A stretch of 64,000 nucleotides of DNA from positions 15,453,415 through 15,517,414 of the forward strand of contig JAPTHN010000013.1 in assembly GCA_026936325.1 (NCBI GenBank), read 5' to 3'. Within the stretch, counting starts at the first letter, position 1. The number at the start of each line of letters is the position of its first letter. The translations under genes and the position numbers were made by a program. This stretch comes from Platynereis dumerilii. Lineage: Eukaryota; Annelida; Polychaeta; Phyllodocida; Nereididae. Positions 20,301-27,669 of the stretch are shown piece by piece. The notes beneath the pieces are model-generated. The model was not told where the DNA came from and did not search any database. It was given only the letters and a program-made list of their open reading frames with translations.

Positions 20301-22303
20301 AGCGCAGGTAAGATCTCGATTAATCAGAAAACTTTTATTTGTAAAATCGGCAAAGTCCAATTTTGGTTGGGTCCCCTGAAACCGTTGCGAGAATTAAAAA
20401 AAAAAAACTTCGAGATAACTTGCCAGCATCACGAAATTTGATGATGAAATTTGGCACATACCAGCACGCAATCAAGTCACATATCAGTTTTTAGTTTCAG
20501 AATGATAATTGTGATATAGCTGTTGAGTAATAACTGTTTTTCTGAGCTGAAGAAAAATGACAATCATGCCAAGAAAAGTGACGGAGAATATCAATATAAT
20601 CCCCCGCAAGCGGCGGGGGATTATAATAATTTGAGCGCATCAAATGTACTCCTTTTTGTGCTGTGACGTCACAGCTGGATGTTCTTGAGATGGCATGTTC
20701 AACCAGACCTATATGTTTTACCGCATTTTTGATCGGCTTTTGTTCATTGCAGTGGCCTCCTCCTGTCCTGATTTAACTAGCCTTCCCAAATGCATAAGAC
20801 CAATATATATTCTGGGTCTCTTAATTTTATTTATCAAACTTTGCAGGAGGACTTGTGGCGACCTGTAAATTTCCAAAGTGCTGCCGCCGTTGAAAAATTT
20901 GAAGAGGAGATGATAGAGTATGGAATTATGGAAATCGGTAAGTTTTTGTTTTCCAGGGTTAGAAACTGACTCGAAACATTCTTAACTACACCATCGAACG
21001 GGGTACAGTTGGCAGTCCGGGTCAAAGTTGCAACCTGTGTCAGTGAGGAAAGTTGGCATTTCCGCCATTAAGTGGGTTAAAATAGCCGGCCAACTTTCCC
21101 ACGGATTGCCAACTTTACCCCGTTCTATGGTATATTGTGAATCCCAACAGAGCCAGATTGTATCAACGTTTAACACGAGTTTTCCTAAAGTGGTTAACTC
21201 CTATAACTTTACTTTTTAACAGGGCTACAAGGAAAATAACTTAGCAATGTTTTAAGCTGACCTCATGTTATATAATGACTAAATTATTTCCCAGTCTCAA
21301 GGTAAAATATTAGTTATAGGAGTTAACCACTTTAGGATAACCCATGTTAAGCGTTGATACAATCTGGCACAGAAGTCAAGTTCTTTAAAATAAATCTATC
21401 CTTTTTGTATGAATTCCAGACAAATGCTACATAGGCTTAACAGCCAACGCAATCCACTTCACGCGAATGTACATGGCGACCTTATCAAACATGATGAAAA
21501 TCTACTGCCAGGAACTGCACTCTATAATGTCAAATGCTTTGGTAGAGTTGATGTTGACCCAATTGAGACATGGAGAGAAGAGTATTAAGATGCCACAATT
21601 TTCCAAAGAGGTAATTAACACCATTCCCTGTTCTCAAATGTCCGCAGATTTAGCTAATTGTTGTGAAGAAATGCTAGTAAGTCGTAACAGAAACTTAATG
21701 CTTGGCTGTCTTTAAACTGTTGTACACTTGCACTGGTGTCATGATTGATTACAATTATAATTTAAAAACTACTAAAAGTTAGTATGTTACCAAAATTTTA
21801 AAAATGTCCAAAAGAAAGATATTAAACCTATTCTAACAACCAAATTTACTTAATTGTCATTCTAAACTCAATATATGAAGATAAATTCCTTCAAAAATGT
21901 TAACAAACAGTAGTGAAAAAGTCTTGTTTTGTTTACCAATCAAGCAATGCTGGGCTCTACTTAAGTAATTAAAGGCTTTACAATCAATTAAACTCTCTTA
22001 ATTATGGAAAACATGCAATTCTGTTGATTAGAAGTGTGTAATATACTAAAATCTGGCAGTTTATGATCTATAAATGCAAGTTTAATTTTACATGGAGTCG
22101 GCGCATTTCACTACCTTTGAATTATCTTCCAGATGACGACCATTCAACGGAACATGGAGTTCCTAATAGACCGAGTGTATCCCGTCGTAGCCGAGAAGTA
22201 CGCGGAGAAGACTGGATTTGGATTACCCAAGTCACAAGAACTGTTGTCGTTACAACAAAAAATAAAGACATTAGCGGAAGAAACTGCTGGGGAATATGTA
22301 TAG
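5777..22303 (+). CDS. EXOC8: EXOC8 (Exo84), exocyst complex subunit 8, complete gene
   Basis: Exocyst subunit that helps tether secretory vesicles to the plasma membrane. In vertebrates its PH-like region binds the GTPase RalA. Coding exons: 5777-5837, 6755-6904, 7378-7473, 8042-8127, 8470-8618, 9095-9248, 9687-9810, 17117-17272, 17693-17889, 18660-18840, 19462-19592, 20188-20307, 20847-20937, 21420-21676 and 22133-22303, plus optional short exons 11662-11703, 12152-12217 and 12979-13017. All junctions keep frame. The product is 707 residues without the optional exons and 756 with them; human EXOC8 is about 725. Visible family blocks are NVYKNYSQFIETAKEIS and EMYQLSHMLTDQKS (N-terminal helical region), LALILEKVEGC and RYLVHNGDLIELD (start of the PH-like domain, about residues 125-250), LPEDLDVCIAQRDFEGAVDL, and LRGGPRAARRAVLQLIRLGK (Exo84 C-terminal helical region). 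The start ATG at 5777 sits in a good context (AAAATGG). One intron is AT-AC. Identification is secure; expression of the optional exons is inferred. Confidence 0.95.
6755..6904 (+). CDS. EXOC8: EXOC8 coding exon 2, ending at the AT-AC donor
   Basis: Encodes LRKTIQVLAEDTAVALKKNV and YKNYSQFIETAKEIS, the conserved N-terminal Exo84 segment. The acceptor is TTTCAG. The donor reads ATATCCTTT right after 6904; no GT donor preserves the protein here. Confidence 0.92.
6905..7377 (+). other. U12-type AT-AC intron of EXOC8
   Basis: Starts with ATATCCTTT, the U12 AT-AC donor consensus. It ends ...TTCACTT with AC at 7376-7377. A perfect U12 branch-site sequence TTCCTTAAC lies at 7361-7369, about 9 nt before the AC. 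Splicing here gives EIS-I-LEGEMYQLSH, matching the family's EISYLESEMYQLSH (human, from memory). A diverged sense SINE fills much of the intron (about 7151-7340). Confidence 0.92.
7151..7340 (+). mobile_element. tRNA-derived SINE family A, diverged copy in the AT-AC intron
   Basis: Plus-strand sense copy: degenerate A box and B box (GGGTTTAATTC), then the TGTCCTAACC and GTGCATAAATA tail motifs. It ends about 20 bp upstream of the U12 branch site. Confidence 0.7.
7378..7473 (+). CDS. EXOC8: EXOC8 coding exon 3
   Basis: Encodes LEGEMYQLSHMLTDQKSIMS and continues to GDK; phase 1 on both sides. It follows the AC acceptor and ends at GTAAAT. Confidence 0.92.
7500..7707. mobile_element. PIF/Harbinger-like MITE, copy 1
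   Basis: Inverted ends GGCCAGACATAATTGATC... and ...AAAAGTCTGGCC, flanked on both sides by TTA (7497-7499 and 7708-7710). The interior contains GGTCGGTCGGTA and its degenerate inverse. It begins 26 bp after the exon 3 donor. Confidence 0.8.
8042..8127 (+). CDS. EXOC8: EXOC8 coding exon 4
   Basis: Encodes an acidic linker then LALILEKVEGCS, which matches the family block TLLEKVEGC. Ends in phase 0 at GTAAGT. Confidence 0.9.
8235..8390 (+). repeat. SINE family B 3' end with (TATC)n tail
   Basis: CAACCCTCATGAGTGTCTAG and GGGCTTAGAGGGCTGCACTT are followed by a (TATC)n microsatellite. The same 3' end occurs at 17.5 and 55.5 kb. The YLSI-type open frame here is a microsatellite translation, not a gene. 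Confidence 0.75.
8470..8618 (+). CDS. EXOC8: EXOC8 coding exon 5 (PH-like domain, first part)
   Basis: Encodes NRYLVHNGDLIELD and HLFLLNDSLLIATWLPQ, the first strands of the Exo84 PH-like domain. Ends in phase 2 at GTAAAA. Confidence 0.94.
9095..9248 (+). CDS. EXOC8: EXOC8 coding exon 6 (PH-like domain, middle)
   Basis: Encodes YRFQVLYELDSLAVVNARDV and FKLLMFPDTRMFQTENPKLK, close to the human RYNALYSLDGLAVVN and FKLLMFPESRIFQ blocks. Phase 2 to 0. Confidence 0.94.
9687..9810 (+). CDS. EXOC8: EXOC8 coding exon 7 (PH C-terminal helix and linker)
   Basis: Begins KVWLEILEETKKKKTAEDSK (C-terminal helix of the PH-like domain), then a charged linker ending SYDPNN with one extra base C before GTGAGT. 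Joined directly to 17117 it makes NNPFAEND, an NPF motif. Confidence 0.93.
9965..10146. repeat. Interspersed repeat family C, copy 1, with (AATGC)-type tail
   Basis: Shares CTCTGCCCATGGGCGCCGT, GGAAGGCTCACCAC and an ATGCAATGCAATGCA tail with 18866-19038. Probably the 3' end of a SINE or LINE. Confidence 0.65.
10153..11194. mobile_element. TA-flanked DNA element with TIRs and internal GTTGTCACA repeats
   Basis: The ends GGGGAGACCGGGGCTGGTTG and its inverse (11175-11194) are flanked by TA (10151-10152 and 11195-11196). GGGGCAGGTTGTCACA repeats lie near 10360-10415 and the inverted form near 10790-10830 and 11155-11180. No transposase was recognised. It lies in EXOC8 intron 7. Confidence 0.8.
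11553..11628 (+). mobile_element. tRNA-derived SINE family A, 3' fragment
   Basis: Plus-strand sense tail: CTAATTAGCCTACC, GCATAAATACAGGAC, ATCCATCCATC. The tRNA part is missing. Confidence 0.7.
11662..11703 (+). CDS. EXOC8: EXOC8 candidate cassette exon a (42 nt)
   Basis: Acceptor TTTCCTTTCAG and donor GTGAGT. Phase 1 to 1, encoding LSIASGSTVYDNNF when joined to exon 7. Serine-rich linker; inclusion or skipping keeps frame. Predicted from splice signals and reading frame only. Confidence 0.55.
12152..12217 (+). CDS. EXOC8: EXOC8 candidate cassette exon b (66 nt)
   Basis: Acceptor CCTTTTTTTCAG and donor GTGAGT. Phase 1 to 1, encoding NVDLISLSSSVISLSRSTSS, a serine-rich phosphorylatable-looking segment. 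Predicted from splice signals and frame. Confidence 0.55.
12979..13017 (+). CDS. EXOC8: EXOC8 candidate cassette exon c (39 nt), second NPF
   Basis: Acceptor GATTTAACAG, donor GTGAGT, phase 1 to 1. It starts FAEPETDST like the next constitutive exon (FAENDTGSS) and ends DFN+C like exon 7. Spliced between exons 7 and 17117 it gives NPFAEPETDSTDFNPFAEND, so it would carry a repeated PF motif. Confidence 0.6.
13884..14022 (+). mobile_element. tRNA-derived SINE family A, 5'-truncated
   Basis: Sense on plus: GGGTCACCTGGGAC..., TTCAATCATCCTTCGCCTCA, ATTAGCCTACCCAGTG, ending in ATCCATCCAT. Confidence 0.75.
14480..16585. repeat. Satellite array, ~151-bp unit, about 13 copies
   Basis: Units run TGTGACCTTAATATTTCACT ... 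GAAATTTGGTACAGGTATGG ... CCAAGATGGCTGCCATTTTG ... CATCTTTCTTCATTCTTGAA. Recurrences near 14589, 14740, 14890, 15041, 15194, 15342, 15494 and 15646 give a ~151-bp period; later units are more degenerate. It lies in the long EXOC8 intron before 17117. Open frames on both strands here are by-products of the repeat. Confidence 0.92.
16245..16453 (+). mobile_element. Second tRNA-derived SINE type inside the satellite
   Basis: A box TGGCCTAACGGTTAGAG and B box GGGTTCAACTCCCG, followed by a body ending GACGTAAAACCCCCT. It interrupts a satellite unit between CTTGAACTGACC and ATTGTGACC. Its body is unrelated to family A. Confidence 0.75.
17117..17272 (+). CDS. EXOC8: EXOC8 coding exon 8
   Basis: Starts PFAENDTGSS and continues to WLMELPEDLDVCIAQRDFEG, one of the most conserved Exo84 segments. 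Phase 1 to 1. Confidence 0.95.
17345..17645 (+). mobile_element. SINE family B copy
   Basis: Shares CAGTGTCTGTGCT, GGTAAATGTGTAAC and ACTCTCTCTCC with 55350-55632. It ends in a degenerate TATC/TCTG tail. It lies between EXOC8 exons 8 and 9. Confidence 0.7.
17693..17889 (+). CDS. EXOC8: EXOC8 coding exon 9
   Basis: Encodes IKQLTEVLVHELTV and LRGGPRAARRAVLQLIRLGK, matching human RQLTEVLVFELS and LRGGPKATRRAVSQLIRLGQ. Ends in phase 0 at GTAAGT. Confidence 0.95.
18079..18290. mobile_element. MITE family D, copy 1
   Basis: Inverted ends around AAAACGGGGTGATGTTGGCA and its inverse near 18267-18288. The interior CAGTGAGGAAAGTTGGCATT is shared with 20992-21131. It lies in EXOC8 intron sequence. Confidence 0.65.
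18393..18515 (-). mobile_element. tRNA-derived SINE family A, partial, antisense to EXOC8
   Basis: Minus-sense tail and body; the tRNA part is missing. It is the only antisense family A copy found within EXOC8. Confidence 0.65.
18660..18840 (+). CDS. EXOC8: EXOC8 coding exon 10
   Basis: Encodes ACDLFLKNRSAVTQHNLRQL and LYIKKLCDVFFSSLMDTGKE, matching human ACELFLRNRAAAVHTAIRQL. Phase 0 to 1. Confidence 0.95.
18866..19038. repeat. Interspersed repeat family C, copy 2
   Basis: Shares the CTCTGCCCATGGGCGCCGT core with 9965-10146 and has a CAATGCAATGCAA tail. It starts about 25 bp after the exon 10 donor. Confidence 0.65.
19462..19592 (+). CDS. EXOC8: EXOC8 coding exon 11
   Basis: Encodes AFVVWSKWELEEFVDLFTAQ then VAECVSEARAKSLK, matching human SAFVVWAR and AAECVKVAKEH. 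Phase 1 to 0. Confidence 0.94.
20188..20307 (+). CDS. EXOC8: EXOC8 coding exon 12
   Basis: Encodes LTEIGLELSFVMDSMILTHL and continues to KRRAQ, matching human LGDIGLDLTFIIHALLVKD. Phase 0 on both sides. Confidence 0.94.
20747..20815 (+). mobile_element. tRNA-derived SINE family A fragment
   Basis: Only the CTCCTCCTGTCCTGAT...CCAAATGCATAA part remains; sense on plus. Confidence 0.5.
20847..20937 (+). CDS. EXOC8: EXOC8 coding exon 13
   Basis: Encodes EDLWRPVNFQSAAAVEKFEE and ends in EIMEI-type sequence. It corresponds to the human EEMWRRMNLMTPEALGKLKEE block. Phase 0 to 1. Confidence 0.92.
20992..21131. mobile_element. MITE family D, copy 2
   Basis: Inverted ends CGAACGGGGTACAGTTGGCA and GCCAACTTTACCCCGTTC. 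The interior is shared with 18079-18290. Confidence 0.65.
21155..21372. mobile_element. MITE with ~55-bp TIRs in EXOC8 intron
   Basis: The left arm GCCAGATTGTATCAACG... CTAAAGTGGTTAACTCCTA is repeated inverted at the right end. It lies 48 bp upstream of coding exon 14, next to MITE family D copy 2. Confidence 0.75.
21420..21676 (+). CDS. EXOC8: EXOC8 coding exon 14
   Basis: Encodes CYIGLTANAIHFTRMYMATL, then ELHSIMSNALVELMLTQLRH and FSKEVINTIPCSQMSADLAN. The GTAAGT donor after 21676 is preferred. An internal GTAATT after 21610 is also in phase 0 and would drop 22 residues. Confidence 0.9.
22133..22303 (+). CDS. EXOC8: EXOC8 terminal coding exon
   Basis: Encodes MTTIQRNMEFLIDRVYPVVA, then EKYAEKTGFGLPKSQELLSL, ending ETAGEYV and TAG. 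It matches human RQNASFLYETVLPVVEKRFE. The human C-terminal tail (RLIRVNPESTTSVV) is absent. Confidence 0.94.
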   Translation: MTTIQRNMEFLIDRVYPVVAEKYAEKTGFGLPKSQELLSLQQKIKTLAEETAGEYV

Positions 22304-23308
22304 AAGGTCTCGGAACTTCAGTTACTTCACTGGCGCGGACTCGACTTTTGAAATGACTTTTGAAATGAGAGGCAAGACACATAGTGAGATTGTTATGGCG
22401 CATGTATATTATTGGTCTGCCCGAATATGTTGAGTGGAACTATCTTGGAATTTTATCACCTTGAATTTGAATTTCATTGTTCCAGAAGTTACATAAATGC
22501 AGTTCACCAGGTAAATTACCACAGGCTTCTTGGTCGTTCTGACATTGTGAAAATACCCATGGATACCATAAACAAAGCTTAAGCTTATATGTATAATGTG
22601 ATGACTGTTAAAATCTAATCTAAAAGGTGCTTTTGGTAATTTTGGTAGCTTTCTGTACATCTACTTTTTCCAAGCATTTTCTTATTCTTTCAAATTTCAT
22701 CGAATTGAAAAATTGCAATGCATTGTAATTTGGTCCATTTATAATGATTAATTGAATGTTTTAACTAAATTATATGAAAGTTAATGGAGGGGCTCAGATG
22801 GACTTCAGTATAGCTGTTAAAGTTCATCTGTATGATATTAAAACAAATGATCTTTTTACCAGAAAAACACTCCACTCTGAGAGCCAAAATACTCCAATGC
22901 ATACCAGTGTAATAATCATAAGATTATTCTGACCTTCAACCAGAAACCTTGGTTTCTGCTTCAACTTAACTTGTGATATTTATTTGAATTTATGCATTTT
23001 AAATTATCATGAATGTCAGGCGACGATGGTCATTAATTGTTTACTGTGCCTTTGTTAATTTGAGTTGCTGTTTATGTCATATTGTTGATTGATGTACATT
23101 TATACATGTATATTAAATATATTATGAATCTGTAAAAGGAAAATTGTCTTTTCAATGCTTCTTATAGTTGCTAAGGAAACTCAGCATGTGAGCTGGATTT
23201 GGCGACTTTTAAGTTCAGAACTATCCTCATTAAACATTTCTGGAGCCTTCAGCTGACTAACACTGTTGTAATTGCCTTTCGGGAGGCGCTAAAGCGCTTT
23301 GAGTCTCC
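22304..23308 (+). other. EXOC8 3' UTR and downstream sequence
   Basis: AT-rich, no gene seen. A possible ATTAAA polyadenylation signal lies near 23112. Other A-rich sites exist, so the true 3' end is not fixed. Confidence 0.35.
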
Positions 23309-23312
23309 TTAA

Positions 23313-23699
23313 CACTGTGTACCAACCAGGTGACCTAATTAAGGATTTTTTTTGTTTACATTTTGCTAGTTCCCATATATAGAGCAAACAACAAACTTTG
23401 CATTATAGCCAGCATGCTGTCTTATAGTACAAGTAATGCACATAAAAATTTTGGAATCAATCAGTTTTAAGTTTTCTGGAAGATTAGGCAGTTTTAGTAA
23501 ATTTTAGTGCATTTTTTTACTAGAATCACAAAATCTTTTGATTGTTAAATATTTAAAGCTTGAAATTTCACATCAAGATGTCTAATACATAAATACAGCA
23601 TACTGGCTATGTTATATTGTAATTACATTGGTTTCTTGCCTAAAATGTAAGATTTTATGATTAACTAGGTCGCTTCCATAGAGCATACGGTACACAGTG
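23313..23699. mobile_element. MITE flanked by TTAA (piggyBac-like target site)
   Basis: The ends CACTGTGTACC and GGTACACAGTG are flanked by TTAA (23309-23312 and 23700-23703). Sub-terminal AGGTGACCTAATTAA is mirrored imperfectly near the other end. No transposase. Confidence 0.75.
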
Positions 23700-23703
23700 T
23701 TAA

Positions 23704-24765
23704 TAAGAGTAAGAACTCAAATGGTTTGGTTTCTATGAAGATAGTCTCTTTGTTTAGAGGTAGGAGCTCAAATGGTTTGCTTTTTGGTGAAGACAGTCTC
23801 CTCAATTAGAGGTTGGAGGTCAGATGGTAAACGTTTGGTATTCAGTGAATAGTCTCCTTAATTATGAGGTACTAGCTCCAATTGCTTGGTTTGAAGTGAA
23901 GACAATAACCTCAATTAGAGATACGAGCTCAATTGGTTTGGTTTTCAGTGAAGGCAGTCACCTTGACTAGAGGTATGAGCTCAATTGGTTTGGTTCTCAC
24001 TCAAGACGGTCTTTTTGATTAGAGATATGAGGGCAAATGGTTTGGTTTTCAGTGAAGACAGTCTCCTTAATTAGAGGAATGCGCTCAATTGGTTTTCAGT
24101 CAAGACAGTCTTGTTGATTAGAGGAAGGAGCTCAAATGGTTTGGTTTTCAGTAAAGACTCCTTGACCAGAGGTGTGAGCTCAAATGGTTTGGTTTGTGGT
24201 GAAGAGAGTCTTCGTTATTTAGTGATGCAGACCAGACCGCCTTGGACCGGTCCGGTCCGCGGTCCAGCCCTGGACCGCCAAAATACCGGACCACCTACAA
24301 AAAACCGGTCCAGTGCTGGACCGGACCGGTAAAGTGCCGGTCCGGACCGGTCCAGTGATTTTTCATGTCATGAAGGGTGTGGCATCAATTTTGTCATATC
24401 AAAAAATGAAATTTATGTCATACAGCTTGTTTAAACCCTCATTTTTATCATAATTTTCGAAATGCCGATGGACCGCTTCTGGACCGGTCCAGTAACAAAA
24501 TCGGACCACCTCACCCTGGACCAGACCAGGACCGTACCACTTTTGTAAATACCGGACCACCCTCTAAAAGGTGGTCCGGTCTGCATCACTATCGTTATTA
24601 GAGGCATGGGCTCAATTGGTTTAGTTTTCAGTGAAGACTGTCTTTTTGATCAGAGGTAAGAGCTCAAATGGTTTGGTTTGTGGTGAAGAGATCTTGATCA
24701 GAGGAAAGAGCTCAAATGGTTTGGTTTTCAGCGAAAAGTCTCGTTAATCATCTGTTAATGAGAGG
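23704..24765. repeat. 52-bp minisatellite, about 13 units, interrupted
   Basis: Unit core GAGCTCAAATGGTTTGGTTT ... GTGAAGACAGTCTCC recurs about every 52 bp (23711, 23763, 23816, 23872, 23925, 23977, 24028, 24080, 24127, 24175, 24608, 24660, 24708). The gap at 24220-24591 is a transposon insertion. Confidence 0.88.
24220..24591. mobile_element. hAT-like MITE rich in GGACCGGTCC, 8-bp TSD
   Basis: The ends TAGTGATGCAGACC and GGTCTGCATCACTA are flanked by the exact 8-bp duplication TCGTTATT (24212-24219 and 24592-24599). The interior is a dense set of GGACCGGTCC/CCGGACC palindromes around a short AT-rich centre. 372 bp, no coding capacity. Confidence 0.88.
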
Positions 24766-24982
24766 TGGTGGCCTTGTGCAGCACAGGAACTTTGGATCCA
24801 GCAATGATTCCCTTCAATACACTGGCTTAGAAAGAGCAGCCCTCTATCTTATAGACCGGCCTTTATGACTTAACCTCTTTACAGCTCCAAAGCATGATAA
24901 GTTTGAAATTTTTTTTTTCCAATTCAATTGGAAATAAGTTATCCTACCATTAATTCATGGACTGCCCCGACGAAAACAACAT

Positions 24983-25410
24983 GGTCAAACCATGGTCGAC
25001 CATGGTCTGACCATGGTCAAACCATGGTCATTGACCATGTTCGACAATGAAATGACCATGGTCAGACCATGGTCGACCATGGTCGAGGCTGCGGTAATTG
25101 GTCACTGTCACATATGGTCGTACATGGTCAAGGGTTACATGGTCACAGATGGTCACAGATGGTCATATGGCCATGGTCACACATGGTCACACACGGTCAT
25201 AATGACCATCTGTGACCATCTGTTCATAGCTGCGGTAATTGGTCATTGTCAACATACGGTCGTACATGGTCAGGGGTTACATGGTCACCGATGGTCACAG
25301 ATGGTCATATGGCCATGGTCAGACATGGTCACACACGGTCATAATGACCGTCTGTGACCATTTGTTCATTCTGCGGTAATTTTAAATGGTCACTGTCAAA
25401 CCAATTGGTC
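24983..25410. repeat. CCATGGTC/GACCATGG array, left block
   Basis: Dozens of ATGGTCA and GACCATG words in both orientations, with two ~130-bp units beginning GCTGCGGTAATTGGTCA (near 25089 and 25229). Related blocks lie at about 26740-26802 and 27215-27515. Confidence 0.8.
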
Positions 25411-25543
25411 GACCAATTTCACTAATTTACAGGCGGCACTGTACCAAAATACCAAAAGACTCATTTGATATTTTTTTTACACAGGATTATTTTTGACACA
25501 AATTAGAATATTGAGAAATATATATTATAAATATTATAAATAT

Positions 25544-26202
25544 TAGGGCTGTGCAATCGAAACATTTTCTGAAATCGATTAATCGACTTGTATTTCGATT
25601 CGATTATCGATTTTAAATCGATTTTTACTTAGAATATCAAGATCAGCATAATTATATGAATTTTTTTACTCTCAGCGAATATCCATGGTGTTAAAATTAC
25701 AATGAGCAGGACCAACAGACTTTTTACAGGAAGGAAAAAGGAAATAAAGTATATGAATTAATTTGATTAACTTAATATTACTCATAATTATAATGTCTTG
25801 ATTCAGTGTAACTGCTGATAAAGCTGACTTCTTTAAAACCATGCATCTCCTGCATGCAGAGCAGTACAATTGTAAATAAATATCAGATGTGTATTAGCTA
25901 AAGTTCTGTCTCCGAAGTCTATAAATTCAACATGGATGCAGACTTGTAGGAATAAAACTTAATTTCTAATTTGTGAAATATCTTTCATGGCTGGCAGTTG
26001 GGCATATGCACAGAAAAGAACATCACAGATAGCACGATGGTGTTCAGCTACTCAAAAGCTTCAAAACGATACCAAATACAGCTATGTATCATGAATTCTT
26101 CATTCAGCTGAAAATCGATTTTTAGTTATTTTGTGGAGATGATCGAAATCGAAACTTTTGGCGACGATTGTCGGCGATAATCGTCGCATCGGCACAGCCC
26201 TA
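25544..26202. mobile_element. hAT-like MITE, TIR TAGGGCTGTGC, 8-bp TSD
   Basis: The ends TAGGGCTGTGCAATCGAAA and GGCACAGCCCTA are flanked by exact ATAAATAT (25536-25543 and 26203-26210). 659 bp, no transposase frame. It separates the two CCATGGTC blocks. Confidence 0.87.
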
Positions 26203-26739
26203 ATAAATATCATATTCTTTATGTTATAAATGAAACTCCTTGCCAAAGTGTTGTCTAATAATAAGGTCACAAGTTATCATTGACAAGAAATAAAACTTTT
26301 TTCATAGCAATATCTCATGCACAGTATCTCATGGTCGCCCCTTAATATACCATTATCATGAAATGACAAGATTTTAATGGCATATTCTAGGATTTTCTAA
26401 ACAAAATATCATAGAGTATGTTTATCTATATTATATTCCTGTCTAAGCACCCCGAAAGAGACAAATTGGTGTGTTTTTTTAGGCGAGTGATAATAGATGA
26501 ACAAAATTTTAGACTGTTACAGCCTGATCCTTGCTATTTCGCAGCCTGTCTACATGGAAAATATTGTCTAGCTAACTCTAGGAACAATAAGAAACAAGTT
26601 TATATCATTAGCACTCACCGAAAGTCAATTAGATTAGGTAATTTAGCTCTAGACAGCCTGATGTTTGCAGTTAAAACCTTCCCTCCAAAAGTGCGCACTG
26701 TTTATAAGGCAGGTGGCGACACTGGTAGGTCATGTGACT

Positions 26740-26802
26740 TACACGGTCATTACATGGTCACAGATGGTCATACATGGTCATATATGGTCATATATGGTCA
26801 GT
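26740..26802. repeat. CCATGGTC-type short block
   Basis: Repeated CATGGTCATATATGGTCA-like words. The preceding 129-codon open frame (from 26418) matches nothing recognised. Confidence 0.6.
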
Positions 26803-27214
26803 ATTAAATCAGACAAATATTTCAAGTCTTTTTGGTCTGAGATGATGGCAATCAATAGGTAGATAACAGAAGTAAAAATCTGCAACATTTACACAGATTA
26901 TGGAAGAGACTTACAGGAACACAAACTTATACAATACGCTGGTTTAAGTTCTCTATACTCTCTTTTCAAGTAATAACAGACTGCCAATAGAAATGATGAA
27001 TCATTGAATCCAGATGGGGGGAGGTTTAGGGGGTTCAACCCCCCTTGGGCCTGTACATTGCAATGTAAAAAATTCGTAACCCCCCCCCCCCCCCCCGTCT
27101 GATCTCGAAGAAATTACACACAATTAAGCAAAGCAATCAAATTTTTAACTAGATTCAAATTGTTCTCATCGTGATTTGACAGGCATTCAAAATGAGAGAA
27201 ATTTTCTAAGTCAC

Positions 27215-27515
27215 CGTGGTCATTTCATTGTCACACATGGTCATAAATGTCAGTGATTAAAATTTCTAAGTCCTCATGGTTATTACACGGTCACACATGG
27301 TCATCTAATAATTCAGAGAAATTTTCTAAGTCCTCACGGTCATTTCATTGTCATACATGGTCATCAAAGGAAATTTTCTAAGTTTTCATGGTCATTCCAT
27401 GGTCAAACATGGTCAGACTTAGTTCACGGTCAGGTACATGGTCATTTCATTGTCAACCATGGTCGACCATGGTCAAACCATGGTCGACAATGACTACATG
27501 GTCAATGTCCGTCCA
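27215..27515. repeat. CCATGGTC array, right block
   Basis: ATGGTCATTTCATTGTCA units, ending in ACCATGGTCGACCATGGTC. In reverse complement it resembles the left block (shared GACAATGAAATGACCATG), so the two blocks may be inverted ends of one element. Confidence 0.65.
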
Positions 27516-27669
27516 TCACGCTCAAACTACAGCATCCCTCCCCACACAAATTACCATACAAGTTACTAATGTTCTTGACAAGGTTTTAGGCCATCTGTCA
27601 TCTCAAATTTCATGATTCATTGCGCCTGCCGCATCTCTTCCAACTTTCACACTTCTCCCCTTCATGGCC

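Noticed and set aside
26418-26807. 129-codon plus-strand frame
   Set aside because: No family recognised; it ends in CCATGGTC repeats between transposon blocks.
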